DNA of 41,760 bases from the NCBI GenBank assembly GCA_030524785.1, contig JAUNFZ010000016.1:1-41760 (forward strand), read 5' to 3'. Both the position numbers and the translations under genes were made by a program. Positions 24,793 through 33,852 of this stretch are shown here, piece after piece. Each line of letters starts with the position of its first letter. Position 1 is the first letter of the stretch. This DNA is from Eubacteriales bacterium. GTDB lineage: Bacteria > Bacillota > Clostridia > Lachnospirales > Lachnospiraceae. The notes under the pieces are model-generated. The model did no database searches, was not told the origin of the DNA, and saw only the letters and a program-made list of their open reading frames with translations.

Positions 24793-26982
24793 ATGGCGGT
24801 TAAGTACAACGACACAGCAAAAACCTTTACACTTCAGACCTCAAAGAGTATGTATCAGATGAAAGTGGATAAGTATGGAGCGCTGCTGCATACTTATTTC
24901 GGCGCTTTGGCGGGGGAACAGGATTTTTTTTACCTGATAGGAGGCCGGGAGCATAGTTTTTCCGGGCAGCCGGGGGATGTGGGAGACGACAGAGACTATT
25001 CCCTGGACTATTATCCCCAGGAGTATTCTGCTCACGGAAACGGTGATTTCCGCGTAAAAGCGCTGCGGGCGGGAAAGAAGGGCTGCGTTCCGGCACTGGA
25101 TCTGCGCTATCATTCCCATGAGATATACCCGGGCAAATATAGCCTTCCGGGACTTCCCGCACTTTTTGCGGGAGAGGATGAAGGCGTGCAGACTCTGGAG
25201 ATCACTCTGAAGGATGTATACGAAGAATTTTATGTGAAGCTGCTGTATGGAATTTTTGAAAAGGCAGGGGTGATCACCAGGGCTGCCGTGCTGGAAAACC
25301 GCAGCAAAGATACCTGGGAGATTCGCCGCGCCATGAGCGTGAACCTTGATTTCCTGGAAGGAAACCTGGATATCGTCCACCTGTACGGAAAACATGCGGG
25401 CGAGCGGCAGATGGAGCGCAGGCCGCTGTGTCACGGTATTACCGAGATCAGCAGCAACCGCGGCACTTCCAGCCACCATCACAGCCCCTTTGTGATTCTC
25501 TGCGAGCCTGGGGCTTCCGAGGATTTCGGGGAATGTTACGGGGCAGCCCTTCTTTACAGCGGCGGTTTTCAGATGCAGGCAGAGCTTGATCAGCTCGACA
25601 GCGCGCGGCTGGTCTGCGGTCTTTCGGAGGAAGAATTTTTGTGGACGCTGAAGCCTGGCGAGAGCTTTGCGGTTCCGGAAACGGTGCTTGCCTATACGGA
25701 TAAGGGATTTGCAGATCTTTCTCTGTGTCTGAAAAGAGCTTATCACAGCCATCTGATCCGAAGCCCGTGGAAGGATAAAAAGCGTCCCGTCCTGGTGAAC
25801 AACTGGGAGGCTACGTATTTTGATTTCAATACGGAGAAGCTTCTTGACATCGCCCGTCAGGCCGCCAGGCTTGGGCTGGATATGCTGGTGCTGGACGACG
25901 GTTGGTTTGGAAAGCGGGACGACGATAATTCGGGCCTTGGGGACTGGTACGTAAATGAGAAAAAGCTTGGCGGGACACTGAAAGCGCTGGTGGACAAAGT
26001 AAATGATATGGGCCTTAAATTTGGCATCTGGATTGAACCGGAAATGGTGTCTGAGGACAGCGACCTTTACCGGGCGCATCCCGAGTGGGCTCTGCAGATT
26101 CCGGGAAGAATACCGAACCGCGGAAGAAATCAGCTTGCCCTCGACCTTTCCAACCGGGAAGTTGTAGAATACATCAAAGACTGCATTGATCGGATTATGG
26201 AAAGTGCGAACATTGAATATGTAAAGTGGGATATCAACCGCTGCATCGACAATGTTTTCAGCGCGGCGGATCCGTCCCTTTCTCAGGGGGCGATACGCCA
26301 CCGGTATGTGCTGGGACTTTATGAGGTACAGGAACACCTCCTGACATGCTGGCCCAACGTTTTGCTGGAGGGCTGCAACGGGGGAGGCGGAAGATTTGAC
26401 GCGGGTATGCTTTATTATGCGCCTCAGATCTGGTGCAGCGACAACACAGACGCCATCGAGCGCCTGCGTATTCATTACGGAACGTCCTTTGGTTATCCGA
26501 TGTCGGCGGTGTCCGCCCATGTGTCGGTCTGCCCGAATCACCAAAACGGCCGCGTTACGCCTTTTAAAACCAGAGGCATCTGCGCAATGCAGGGCGCTTT
26601 CGGATATGAGCTGGATTTAAGCAGCCTTTCTGAAGAAGATAAAGCGGAGGCCGGCCGGCAGATCCAGGTTTATAACGAAAATTATGAATTATTCCAGTAC
26701 GGCGATTACTATCGGCTGACGTCGCCCTTTGAAAATCATAGCTATACAGCCTGGAGCTATGTGGCGGAGGATAAGTCTGCGGCGTCCCTGAGCATTGTCT
26801 ACACAGACCTCTATGCAAATGCAAAGCCTGTCCGCATAAAATGGAAAGGGCTTCTTGAGGACGCACTGTACGACGTGGAGGGAGAAGTTTATTCGGGCGC
26901 AGCTCTGATGCATGGGGGAATGGTGCTTCCGCAGCCGACTTGCAATTACGACTCTTATATGGTATGTATAAAGAAAAAATAA
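24793..26982 (+). CDS. GH36 alpha-galactosidase
   Basis: 729-residue cytoplasmic alpha-galactosidase, a typical length for the bacterial AgaA/RafA group. It releases alpha-1,6-linked galactose from raffinose, stachyose or melibiose. Signatures in order: NNWEATYFDF, LDDGWFGKRDDD, FGIWIEPEMV, KWD with the nucleophile Asp480, EGCNGGGGRFD, and SDN with the acid/base Asp550. I chose ATG 24793 because AAAGGA lies eight bases upstream; the in-frame ATG at 24775 lacks an RBS. It is the last enzyme of the raffinose operon, behind an intercistronic hairpin. Tetramer formation is usual in the family. A TetR regulator follows. Confidence 0.95.
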   Translation: MAVKYNDTAKTFTLQTSKSMYQMKVDKYGALLHTYFGALAGEQDFFYLIGGREHSFSGQPGDVGDDRDYSLDYYPQEYSAHGNGDFRVKALRAGKKGCVPALDLRYHSHEIYPGKYSLPGLPALFAGEDEGVQTLEITLKDVYEEFYVKLLYGIFEKAGVITRAAVLENRSKDTWEIRRAMSVNLDFLEGNLDIVHLYGKHAGERQMERRPLCHGITEISSNRGTSSHHHSPFVILCEPGASEDFGECYGAALLYSGGFQMQAELDQLDSARLVCGLSEEEFLWTLKPGESFAVPETVLAYTDKGFADLSLCLKRAYHSHLIRSPWKDKKRPVLVNNWEATYFDFNTEKLLDIARQAARLGLDMLVLDDGWFGKRDDDNSGLGDWYVNEKKLGGTLKALVDKVNDMGLKFGIWIEPEMVSEDSDLYRAHPEWALQIPGRIPNRGRNQLALDLSNREVVEYIKDCIDRIMESANIEYVKWDINRCIDNVFSAADPSLSQGAIRHRYVLGLYEVQEHLLTCWPNVLLEGCNGGGGRFDAGMLYYAPQIWCSDNTDAIERLRIHYGTSFGYPMSAVSAHVSVCPNHQNGRVTPFKTRGICAMQGAFGYELDLSSLSEEDKAEAGRQIQVYNENYELFQYGDYYRLTSPFENHSYTAWSYVAEDKSAASLSIVYTDLYANAKPVRIKWKGLLEDALYDVEGEVYSGAALMHGGMVLPQPTCNYDSYMVCIKKK

Positions 26983-26987
26983 GATTG

Positions 26988-27005
26988 TCCGCAGCAGGCT
27001 GCGGA
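26988..27005 (+). terminator. Hairpin after the GH36 gene
   Basis: TCCGCAG/CTGCGGA (26988-26994 and 26999-27005) with a 4-base loop, six bases after the GH36 stop. It is followed by ATAAAAACAG rather than a T-run, so read-through into the TetR gene is likely. Confidence 0.5.
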
Positions 27006-27028
27006 ATAAAAACAGAGGAATCCTGAAT

Positions 27029-27628
27029 ATGCGGAAAACCCAGACGAAAAATACCAAAGGAAAAATTATTGCGGCGGCATGGCAGCTTTTTTACGAGCAG
27101 GGATACGAGGACACAACGGTGGATGAGATCATCCGTGCGGCGCAGACCTCCAAGGGGTCGTTTTACCATTATTTCAGCGGAAAAGACGCGCTGCTTAGCA
27201 CCCTGGCTTATCTGTTCGATGAAAAGTATGAGGAGCTGTCGGATACCATGGATGAATCGCTGAACAGCTTTGACAAGCTGATCTACCTGAACAACGAGCT
27301 GTTTACCATGATTGAAAACAGCATATCCATAGATCTGCTGGCAAGACTCTTGTCGACGCAGCTTATCACCCGGGGAGAAAAATCTCTGCTGGACCGCAAT
27401 CGCCTTTATTACCGGCTGCTCAGAAAGATTATCCTGGAGGGGCAGGAGCGCGGGGAACTGCGCACGGACGTATCCGTGGGGGAGATTGTAAAAGCCTATG
27501 CGGTCTGTGAGCGGGCGTTTCTCTACGACTGGTGTATTTCCGGCGGGGAATACTCTCTGCGGAGCTATTCACAGAGAATGTTGCCGATGATGCTGGCGGA
27601 TTTTCGGGAGCAGGGGAAGAATATTTAG
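27029..27628 (+). CDS. TetR/AcrR-family transcriptional regulator
   Basis: 199 residues. The N-terminal DNA-binding domain is canonical: KGKIIAAAWQLFYEQGYEDTTVDEI, the turn AAQTSKGSFYHYFSGKDAL and the following helix. The C-terminal region is helical and variable, as usual for ligand-binding TetR domains. It lies 46 bases after the GH36 stop with only a weak hairpin between, so it may be co-transcribed with the raffinose operon, or it may have its own promoter. It does not resemble known sugar-responsive regulators, and the ligand and target are unknown. Confidence 0.9.
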   Translation: MRKTQTKNTKGKIIAAAWQLFYEQGYEDTTVDEIIRAAQTSKGSFYHYFSGKDALLSTLAYLFDEKYEELSDTMDESLNSFDKLIYLNNELFTMIENSISIDLLARLLSTQLITRGEKSLLDRNRLYYRLLRKIILEGQERGELRTDVSVGEIVKAYAVCERAFLYDWCISGGEYSLRSYSQRMLPMMLADFREQGKNI

Positions 27629-27719
27629 GGAAAAAAGAATATAGAAAGAATATTATGAGAAATCCGGTGGATAGAATGTATATCTACTGGATTTTTTGTG
27701 CAAAATGTTGAAAAATATA

Positions 27720-27748
27720 TTGACATAACCAATATACAGTGTTAATAT
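27720..27748 (+). promoter_or_regulatory. Promoter of the isomerase/epimerase operon
   Basis: TTGACA (27720-27725), a 17-base spacer and TAATAT (27743-27748) give a near-consensus promoter. The inverted repeat at 27750-27780 begins one base after the -10 box. Confidence 0.85.
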
Positions 27749-27749
27749 A

Positions 27750-27780
27750 CAATTACTTAGGAAAGTTAAATAAGTAATTG
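27750..27780. promoter_or_regulatory. Operator-like inverted repeat at the operon start site
   Basis: Perfect 10-base arms CAATTACTTA (27750-27759) and TAAGTAATTG (27771-27780) separated by 11 bases. The AT-rich arms, without a central CG, differ from LacI operators in this window and are compatible with a ROK/XylR-type site. The ROK regulator encoded in the same operon (33853) is the likely ligand-responsive repressor; this is inference. Confidence 0.75.
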
Positions 27781-27823
27781 GAAAGATATGGAAATCATCT
27801 TGTGATGGGAGGTATGGATAAAA

Positions 27824-28732
27824 ATGCCGTCGAAAAAGAGCAAACTATTTTTGAAACATGATTCCTCAAAGGTACTGCCCCGCCTGTTGCTGCTGCCCGG
27901 TATGGTGATTATTGCGTTGGTTTTTGTCTATCCCATTTGCTATGCCTTGCTCATGAGTTTTCACAAAGTTAATGTATCAAATCAGACCTGGAGCTTTGCC
28001 GGTATATCAAATTATATTGCAATGTTTAAAGACCAATATTTTCTCAAAGCCATGGGTGTCACTGCAAAATTTACGGTTTTGTCGGTAAGCTTTGAGATGG
28101 TAATTGGAACTTTGATGGCGGTTTTGCTGAATCAGAATTTTAAGGGACGTGGGTTTGTCCGCGGAATTATGATTATCCCATGGGCGCTGCCCACAGTTGT
28201 AAATGCTATCATGTGGAAATGGATTTTTAACGCGAATTACGGCGCTTTTAATGCTTTGTTGACGCAGCTGAATTTGATTGATACTTATAAGGCATGGCTG
28301 GCTCGTCCGGATACGGCGTTTAACTGCCTGCTGTTTGCGAATGTGTGGAAGGAAACTCCCTATGTGGTTTTACTGGTACTGGCCGGGTTACAGAGTATTC
28401 CCCATGAATTATATGAAGCAGCCAGCGTAGACGGATGTGGCCCGATACGGGGATTTTTCAAGATTACGATTCCAATGATAAAGCAAATACTGCTGATTCT
28501 TTTAATTACAAAGACGATTTGGACGATTCAGACGTATGATGTTGTCTCCATTATGACAGCAGGCGGCCCGGCCAGTTCGACACAACTTATTTCTTATTAT
28601 GTGCAGAAGATGTCCTTTAAGTTTTTTGACTTTGGAGTTGGTTCTGCGATGGCGTTTGTGATTATGCTGATTACTTTTATTTTGTCCGTGTGCTATGTGA
28701 GAAGTATGGCGAAAAATGGTGAAGTGATCTGA
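27824..28732 (+). CDS. Sugar ABC permease (MalF type), AT-rich operon
   Basis: 302-residue permease, first gene behind the promoter at 27720; ATG 27824 is preceded by GGGAGG. It has six membrane segments (first: LLLLPGMVIIALVFVYPICYALLM), the EAA loop EAASVDGCGPIRGFF, and TAGGPASSTQL in the MalF-type position. Codon use is visibly more AT-rich than in the raffinose operon upstream. It pairs with the permease at 28782 and the binding protein at 29676. Here the order is permease, permease, binding protein, unlike the other three importers. Sugar unknown. Confidence 0.92.
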   Translation: MPSKKSKLFLKHDSSKVLPRLLLLPGMVIIALVFVYPICYALLMSFHKVNVSNQTWSFAGISNYIAMFKDQYFLKAMGVTAKFTVLSVSFEMVIGTLMAVLLNQNFKGRGFVRGIMIIPWALPTVVNAIMWKWIFNANYGAFNALLTQLNLIDTYKAWLARPDTAFNCLLFANVWKETPYVVLLVLAGLQSIPHELYEAASVDGCGPIRGFFKITIPMIKQILLILLITKTIWTIQTYDVVSIMTAGGPASSTQLISYYVQKMSFKFFDFGVGSAMAFVIMLITFILSVCYVRSMAKNGEVI

Positions 28733-28781
28733 AAAAGCATTTCTTGAAAATGAAAAATGTGAAAGGAGAAGAAACGTAATT

Positions 28782-29648
28782 ATGAAAAGAAAGAGAAAAA
28801 AAGCTGCAAAACAGGTGATGATTTATGTTTTAGCTTTTGCACTTTGCATATATGTACTTGCTCCTTATGCGTGGCTGATTATTTCCAGCATTTCCACAAA
28901 GACGGATCTGCTCTCCAAACCGCTGCGCTGGCTGCCGAGAAAACCTACGCTGGAAAACTACTTAAAAATATTCCTTGGAACGTCCGGTGGGACCACATCA
29001 GCAGCAAATCAGTTTAAATACGCTCTTGGAAACAGTTTTCTTATTGCGGTCGTTGTAACAATTATCGCTTTGGCGGCAGGCGTACTGGCGGCGTATGCCT
29101 TTGCCAGATTTAATTTCCGATTGAAAAAATCCTTGTTTTATTCGGTGATTATCACGCAAATGGTACCGCCGGTGGCGCTGCTGATACCAATGTATATTAT
29201 TTATCTTCGCATGGATTTAACTGATAGTAAAACAGGATTGATAATTATTTATCTTTCGATGACATTGCCCTTTGTTATATGGATTATGAAGGGATATTTG
29301 ACAAATCTTCCGATGGATCTGGAAGATGCGGCCAGAGTAGACGGCTGTTCGCAGATGCAGGCATTTTTTAAGATTGTGCTTCCTTTATCAGGACCAGGAC
29401 TTGCTTCTACGGCGATTTTTATATTCATTATGGCGTGGAACGAATTTTTTTACGCGGTAAATTTGACGTCTTCCATGACGGCAAAGACAGTACCGGTTTT
29501 GATTACCGAGTTTTCAAGTAAGGCGGGGTACGATTTTATTATGGCTGCTACAGGGGGTGTGCTGGCCAGTATTCCACCGGTGGTATTGTCGCTTGTATTC
29601 CAGAAATTTATTGTATCGGGTCTGACGGCTGGCGCCGTTAAATCATAA
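28782..29648 (+). CDS. Sugar ABC permease (MalG type), AT-rich operon
   Basis: 288-residue permease with a basic start (KRKRKKAAKQ), membrane segments from VLAFALCIYVLAPYAWLI onwards, the EAA-type loop EDAARVDGCSQMQAFF and the tail FIVSGLTAGAVKS of MalG-type subunits. The RBS GAAAGGAG lies ~13 bases before the ATG, rather far. It belongs to the same importer as 27824 and 29676. Confidence 0.92.
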   Translation: MKRKRKKAAKQVMIYVLAFALCIYVLAPYAWLIISSISTKTDLLSKPLRWLPRKPTLENYLKIFLGTSGGTTSAANQFKYALGNSFLIAVVVTIIALAAGVLAAYAFARFNFRLKKSLFYSVIITQMVPPVALLIPMYIIYLRMDLTDSKTGLIIIYLSMTLPFVIWIMKGYLTNLPMDLEDAARVDGCSQMQAFFKIVLPLSGPGLASTAIFIFIMAWNEFFYAVNLTSSMTAKTVPVLITEFSSKAGYDFIMAATGGVLASIPPVVLSLVFQKFIVSGLTAGAVKS

Positions 29649-29675
29649 AATTAAAAAGAACGGAGGAAAAAAGGT

Positions 29676-30968
29676 ATGAGAAAAAGCAAAATGTTTCAAT
29701 GTGGACGGATTACAGCAGTAATGGCAGCTGCTTTTGGGGTAATTGTATTGGGTGCTGTTAGCGGAGAGACTGCCAGAGCGGCCGAGGGGGAGAGTATATG
29801 TGTGGTAGTGCCGAGGCATGAGTTGGATTCCACAGGGGTGATCGAAAACAAAGTGCGCCAGTTTGAAGAAGAAACAGGAATATCTGTAGAGCTAATTAAT
29901 GCAGCATGGGACGTATGTACAGATAAAATACGCACGGAACTTTCTGTAGGCGGTTCATCTTATGACGTAGTGGACTTTGATAATTCATTGGTTGCTATGT
30001 ATATTGAAAATGACTGGCTGGAACCGCTGGATGGTTATGAGGGAGCAGCAGAAATAAAGGAAGCATTAGTAGATGGTCTGGCTGACAAGTTTACGGTCGA
30101 TGGAACATTTTATGGCGTTACATGGAACAATGATACGCATGTGTATATGTATAATGCACGGATGCTGGAGGACGCCGGTATTTCCAAACCGCCGAAGACA
30201 TGGGATGAGCTGATCGAGGCAAGCAGAATACTGATTGAACAGGGAATATGTTCCTATGGAACACCGATGTCTTTCTGGGGTAATGCGGCGGTAAATGAAA
30301 TGACATATGTGATGTATGCATTTGGAGGAAACGCTTTTAAAGATGGCGAACTCTGTATAGGCCAAGATCCGAATACCCTGAAAGCTTTTGAGACAATTGC
30401 TTCTATGATGGAGGAAGGGCTGATTGATCCAGCATCGCTTTCCTACGATTATGAAACAGCAGCAAATGTATTTTTAAGCGGTGAGAGTGCATTTTTCCTT
30501 CAGGCAATGCCGGGAATGTATGCCGCTTCTAACGATCCGGAACAGTCACAGATTGTAGGAGAAGTCAAGGTGGCACCGTATTCCGTGACGAGCAGCGAGG
30601 ATACAAATGTGGTTTTGACTGTGCCCGAGGCGTTTGCAATACCCAAAAACAGCCAGCACAAGGAAGCTGCATGGGAATTTATTAGGTATATGTCCAGCAA
30701 GGAATTTGATAAGGAAAAAGCACTGGAGCTGGGCACGCTTCCGGTCTATGAAGAAGGCTTTGAAGATCCGGATATTCTGGAAAAGTATCCGCATTTTACG
30801 GAGCTTGGGAAACAAAATGCTTATGCAAAGGGGATTGATGATTTTACGTGGTATGACGAGTATTCAAATGTGTTTCAGTCGGAACTTCAAAGAATGTTGC
30901 TGGGTGAAATTACCGCACAGGAATGTGTAACAAATATTCAAGAGCAGTGCGCAGAGTTTGCAAAATAG
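29676..30968 (+). CDS. Extracellular sugar-binding protein, AT-rich operon
   Basis: 430-residue family 1 solute-binding protein, RBS ACGGAGG. It has a cleavable signal peptide (ITAVMAAAFGVIVLGAV, cleavage near ARA-AEG) and no lipobox Cys at the cleavage site, so it may be released or held by other means; the Cys at residue 9 precedes the hydrophobic core. Family features are YDVVDFDNSLVAMYIENDWLEPLDG, NNDTHVYMYNARMLEDAGI and PKTWDELIEAS. The C-terminal lobe contains PEAFAIPKNSQHKEAAWEFIRYMS. It feeds the 27824/28782 permeases. The ligand is unknown; the downstream isomerase and epimerase suggest a monosaccharide or a simple derivative. Confidence 0.92.
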   Translation: MRKSKMFQCGRITAVMAAAFGVIVLGAVSGETARAAEGESICVVVPRHELDSTGVIENKVRQFEEETGISVELINAAWDVCTDKIRTELSVGGSSYDVVDFDNSLVAMYIENDWLEPLDGYEGAAEIKEALVDGLADKFTVDGTFYGVTWNNDTHVYMYNARMLEDAGISKPPKTWDELIEASRILIEQGICSYGTPMSFWGNAAVNEMTYVMYAFGGNAFKDGELCIGQDPNTLKAFETIASMMEEGLIDPASLSYDYETAANVFLSGESAFFLQAMPGMYAASNDPEQSQIVGEVKVAPYSVTSSEDTNVVLTVPEAFAIPKNSQHKEAAWEFIRYMSSKEFDKEKALELGTLPVYEEGFEDPDILEKYPHFTELGKQNAYAKGIDDFTWYDEYSNVFQSELQRMLLGEITAQECVTNIQEQCAEFAK

Positions 30969-31063
30969 CAAAGCAGAAAAGCAGGTATCTGCCGGTAGAA
31001 TGCGTTGAGCAAGCAAAGAAAACCGGAAAAGATATATTAATTTCATTGAGGAGGACGAGGAAA

Positions 31064-32452
31064 ATGATAAAACCGAGAATTGGATTTTTAATCTTTGGTC
31101 AACACAAGGAAGGAACTCACGATCATATGGGAACACCTCATATGGATTATCCGCTGTTTGACAGATGTAAAGACGCAGTCAGAGCTTATGGAATAGAGCT
31201 TGTCTGCGAAGACGTGGTAATCCGTGATAAAGAAGAAGCCAAGGAGGCTTTGCGAAAGTTTCGTATTGATGATGACATCGACGGTATTATAATGTTTTCG
31301 GGCACCTGGGTTTGGTCTGCAAATCTAATTGCAGCTGTTCGGGAATATGCGAAAACAGGGAAAGGAATTGTGATTTGGACGCTTCCAGGGGCAACCGGAT
31401 GGCGTACGGTAGGCGGTCTTGTTATGCACGGCGCTTTGAATGAGATTGGTATCAATCATAGATTTGTGTATGGAAATTATGATGATCCGACGCAGATGGA
31501 GAAAATCATCAGCTATTGCCGGGCATCGGCTTTGAAAAATAAGCTGAATATGACAACAGTGGGATCCTTTGGCGGCAGGGGAATGGGACAGACAGTAGGC
31601 GTGGCTGATCCTTCTCAGGTAATGAAAATGTTTGGAATGGACATTGATTCCAGAGACGTTACACAATTGATTGAGTGTGCAAAAAATATTTCTACTGAAG
31701 AAGTTGAGGCACTGAAGCCACGTTTGCAAAAACTTTTTGGCGGACTGCCACAGGAGGATGGCGTGACGGATCGTTCTCTGCGTATTTACCTGGCGTTAAA
31801 AAAGAAAATGGCGGAGTGGAAATTTGATTATTATACAATCCAATCTTTTCCGGGCATCGGCGATGATTATACGGCAACTTGTTTTGCACAAAGTCTGATG
31901 CTGGACGACGGACTTGGAACTTCTACTCTTGGAGATTTTAATACGCTGCTTACTACGATTGCACTTACGGAATTGAGCGGTCAGAGTGTTTACTATGGAG
32001 ACCTTCAGTGTATTGTGCGGGAGGAAAATGAGATCCGTATTATTGGCGACGGGGCATGCCCACCGTCCCTGGCAGGAACGGCGGACCCAGCAGCATATGC
32101 GCATCATGGTGTTCCTTATGAAGGAAAAATGGACGGGCTTTCTGTACAGCTTACCTGTAAACCAGGCGAGGGCGTTGTGGCGAGGCTTGGGCGCATAAAT
32201 GGAGAGTATGTGATGACGATTGCGCGCTGTACTGTTTATGAACCGAAACCCGAGGAGCTGCAGAACAAAAAACTGGAATGTGGTTCGCCTATGTGGCCTC
32301 ATGCTTTCTGCAGGATTCACGGGGATCTGGATGCATTTATCGAGGGTTGGAATAATGAATATGCGTGTCTTGGGTATGGAGGAGATGAGCTTTACGATCA
32401 GATGAGTGATTTCTGTGAATTGACAGGGATTCGTAAGGTTTTGATTCAGTAA
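31064..32452 (+). CDS. L-fucose/L-arabinose isomerase-like protein
   Basis: 462-residue protein resembling the FucI/AraA-type aldose-ketose isomerase group (COG2407-like). The N-terminal Rossmann-like part reads RIGFLIFGQHKEGTHDHMG and DGIIMFSGTWVWSANLI. The C-terminal part has SFPGIGDDYTATCFAQSLMLDDG, then EIRIIGDGACP, then HAFCRIHGDLDAFI, which probably supply the metal-binding acidic and His residues. ATG 31064 follows GAGGAGG; the longer in-frame extension reaches into the binding-protein gene without an RBS. It would interconvert a free aldose and ketose in the cytoplasm. True FucI and AraA enzymes are longer or differ in the N-terminal region, so the substrate is not assumed. Confidence 0.75.
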   Translation: MIKPRIGFLIFGQHKEGTHDHMGTPHMDYPLFDRCKDAVRAYGIELVCEDVVIRDKEEAKEALRKFRIDDDIDGIIMFSGTWVWSANLIAAVREYAKTGKGIVIWTLPGATGWRTVGGLVMHGALNEIGINHRFVYGNYDDPTQMEKIISYCRASALKNKLNMTTVGSFGGRGMGQTVGVADPSQVMKMFGMDIDSRDVTQLIECAKNISTEEVEALKPRLQKLFGGLPQEDGVTDRSLRIYLALKKKMAEWKFDYYTIQSFPGIGDDYTATCFAQSLMLDDGLGTSTLGDFNTLLTTIALTELSGQSVYYGDLQCIVREENEIRIIGDGACPPSLAGTADPAAYAHHGVPYEGKMDGLSVQLTCKPGEGVVARLGRINGEYVMTIARCTVYEPKPEELQNKKLECGSPMWPHAFCRIHGDLDAFIEGWNNEYACLGYGGDELYDQMSDFCELTGIRKVLIQ

Positions 32453-32501
32453 CTGTATTTTACATCGTGCGGTACTTTGTCCTGAAAGGAGGATACATAA
32501 A

Positions 32502-33734
32502 ATGAAGATGAGAGCAAAGGAGTATGCGGACTATTATAAAAAACATCTGCTGGAGGAGTGTCTTCCTTTCTGGGACAGATGTATTGATAAAGAATGCGGC
32601 GGTTATTTTACCTGCTTTGACCGGGAAGGAAATCTGACAGACAGTAATAAATATGTTTGGTTTCAGGGAAGACAGGTGTATACTTACGCCCTGCTGTACA
32701 ATCGAATTGAAAAACGTCAGGAATGGCTGGATAAGGCGTATCATGGCTATAAATTTCTGATAGAGCACTGCTATGCCGGAAATGGCCGTTGGAATCTCAG
32801 ACTCAACCGGGAAGGAGAAGTTCTGGTGGGAACAATCGCTGTCTATGCGGATTTACATTGCATACAGGGAATGGCAGAATTTATGCTGGCAACTCAGGGG
32901 ACTCTGACAGAAGGAATGAAGATATTAAACGACAGTTATGATGCATTGGAAAAGAACATGTTTGATCCGTTTTTCAAAGAGATATTTGAAAATACCTGGA
33001 GTGAAAAATTTATCTGGCACGATATGTATTTAACGGCGCTGAGCGTAGCGGAAGCTTGTACGCCGGTGCTGGGAGAAGAACGGACGGAAAAACTTATCCA
33101 GGAGAGTCTGAATAAAATTCTTTACTGGTTTGCCAGAGAGGAACAGCACGTAGTGCTTGAAGCAATTAAACGGGATAATACGCCGGACTTTGACGATCCA
33201 CAGGGAAGATTTGTGAATCCGGGTCATATGGTGGAAAGCATGTGGTTTTGCCTTGATACAAATCGCCGCCTGAAGAATAGGAAAATGCAGCAAAGGATAC
33301 TGAATGTGATTGATTGGGCATTTGACATCGGTTATGACAAAGATTATAATGGATTATACGCGTTTGTCGATGTTTCAGGCGGCAGGCCCTTGAAGGCGCT
33401 TGACTGGTATGTGGAGTGTGGCTGCGAATGGGACGATAAGGTCTGGTGGCCCAATGCGGAGGCGCTCTGTGCATTTGCAATGGCGTATGCGGATACCGGG
33501 AAGGAAAAGTACGGTGCAATGTTTGAAAGACAGCATGCTTTCTGTCGTGACTATTTTTACGATCCGAAGTATGGCGAGTGGTACAGTTTTTTGAATCGGG
33601 ATGGTTCGGTAAAATCGTCGGAAAAGGGATCAAAGTGGAAATGCGCATTTCATGTTCTGCGCGCTCTTGTATTTACTTATGAGGCAATGGAGCGGGCGGC
33701 ACAGAGAGAAATGGCTTTGGAATGTTACAAGTAG
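32502..33734 (+). CDS. AGE-family (N-acylglucosamine 2-epimerase type) epimerase/isomerase
   Basis: 410-residue (alpha/alpha)6-barrel enzyme. Visible family signatures: WFQGRQVYTYALLYN, FVNPGH with candidate catalytic His242, KVWWPNAEAL, DPKYGEWYSFLNRDG, and CAFH with His384. The two histidines occupy the positions of the catalytic pair in animal renin-binding protein/GlcNAc 2-epimerase. The family includes GlcNAc 2-epimerases, cellobiose/mannobiose 2-epimerases and aldose-ketose isomerases (YihS), which cannot be told apart safely here; overall spacing is closest to the GlcNAc 2-epimerase/RnBP branch. RBS AAAGGAGG. It lies 49 bases after the isomerase-like gene, so the two probably act on the same sugar. 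Confidence 0.85.
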   Translation: MKMRAKEYADYYKKHLLEECLPFWDRCIDKECGGYFTCFDREGNLTDSNKYVWFQGRQVYTYALLYNRIEKRQEWLDKAYHGYKFLIEHCYAGNGRWNLRLNREGEVLVGTIAVYADLHCIQGMAEFMLATQGTLTEGMKILNDSYDALEKNMFDPFFKEIFENTWSEKFIWHDMYLTALSVAEACTPVLGEERTEKLIQESLNKILYWFAREEQHVVLEAIKRDNTPDFDDPQGRFVNPGHMVESMWFCLDTNRRLKNRKMQQRILNVIDWAFDIGYDKDYNGLYAFVDVSGGRPLKALDWYVECGCEWDDKVWWPNAEALCAFAMAYADTGKEKYGAMFERQHAFCRDYFYDPKYGEWYSFLNRDGSVKSSEKGSKWKCAFHVLRALVFTYEAMERAAQREMALECYK

Positions 33735-33751
33735 GAAAGAATTACAATAGA

Positions 33752-33826
33752 ATGAATGACTGGCTGAAAGCGCGGCGAGCCGCATATATGACAGAAAAGC
33801 TGTCAGAAAAAATATTGCGTGAATAA
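33752..33826 (+). CDS. Possible 24-codon micro-ORF before the ROK gene
   Basis: An ATG at 33752 opens 24 codons (MNDWLKARRAAYMTEKLSEK and four more) in the 118-base gap between the AGE and ROK genes. A GGAAAG lies ~14 bases upstream, which is poor spacing. The predicted peptide is a basic amphipathic helix. It may be chance, a leader peptide or a decayed gene. Confidence 0.2.
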   Translation: MNDWLKARRAAYMTEKLSEKILRE

Positions 33827-33852
33827 ACAGGGAAGAAAAACGGAGGCCATTT

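Noticed and set aside
24841-26544. Long - strand open frame opposite the GH36 gene
   Set aside because: Same reason: it mirrors the GH36 coding sequence, has no recognisable domains, and conflicts with intact GH36 motifs.
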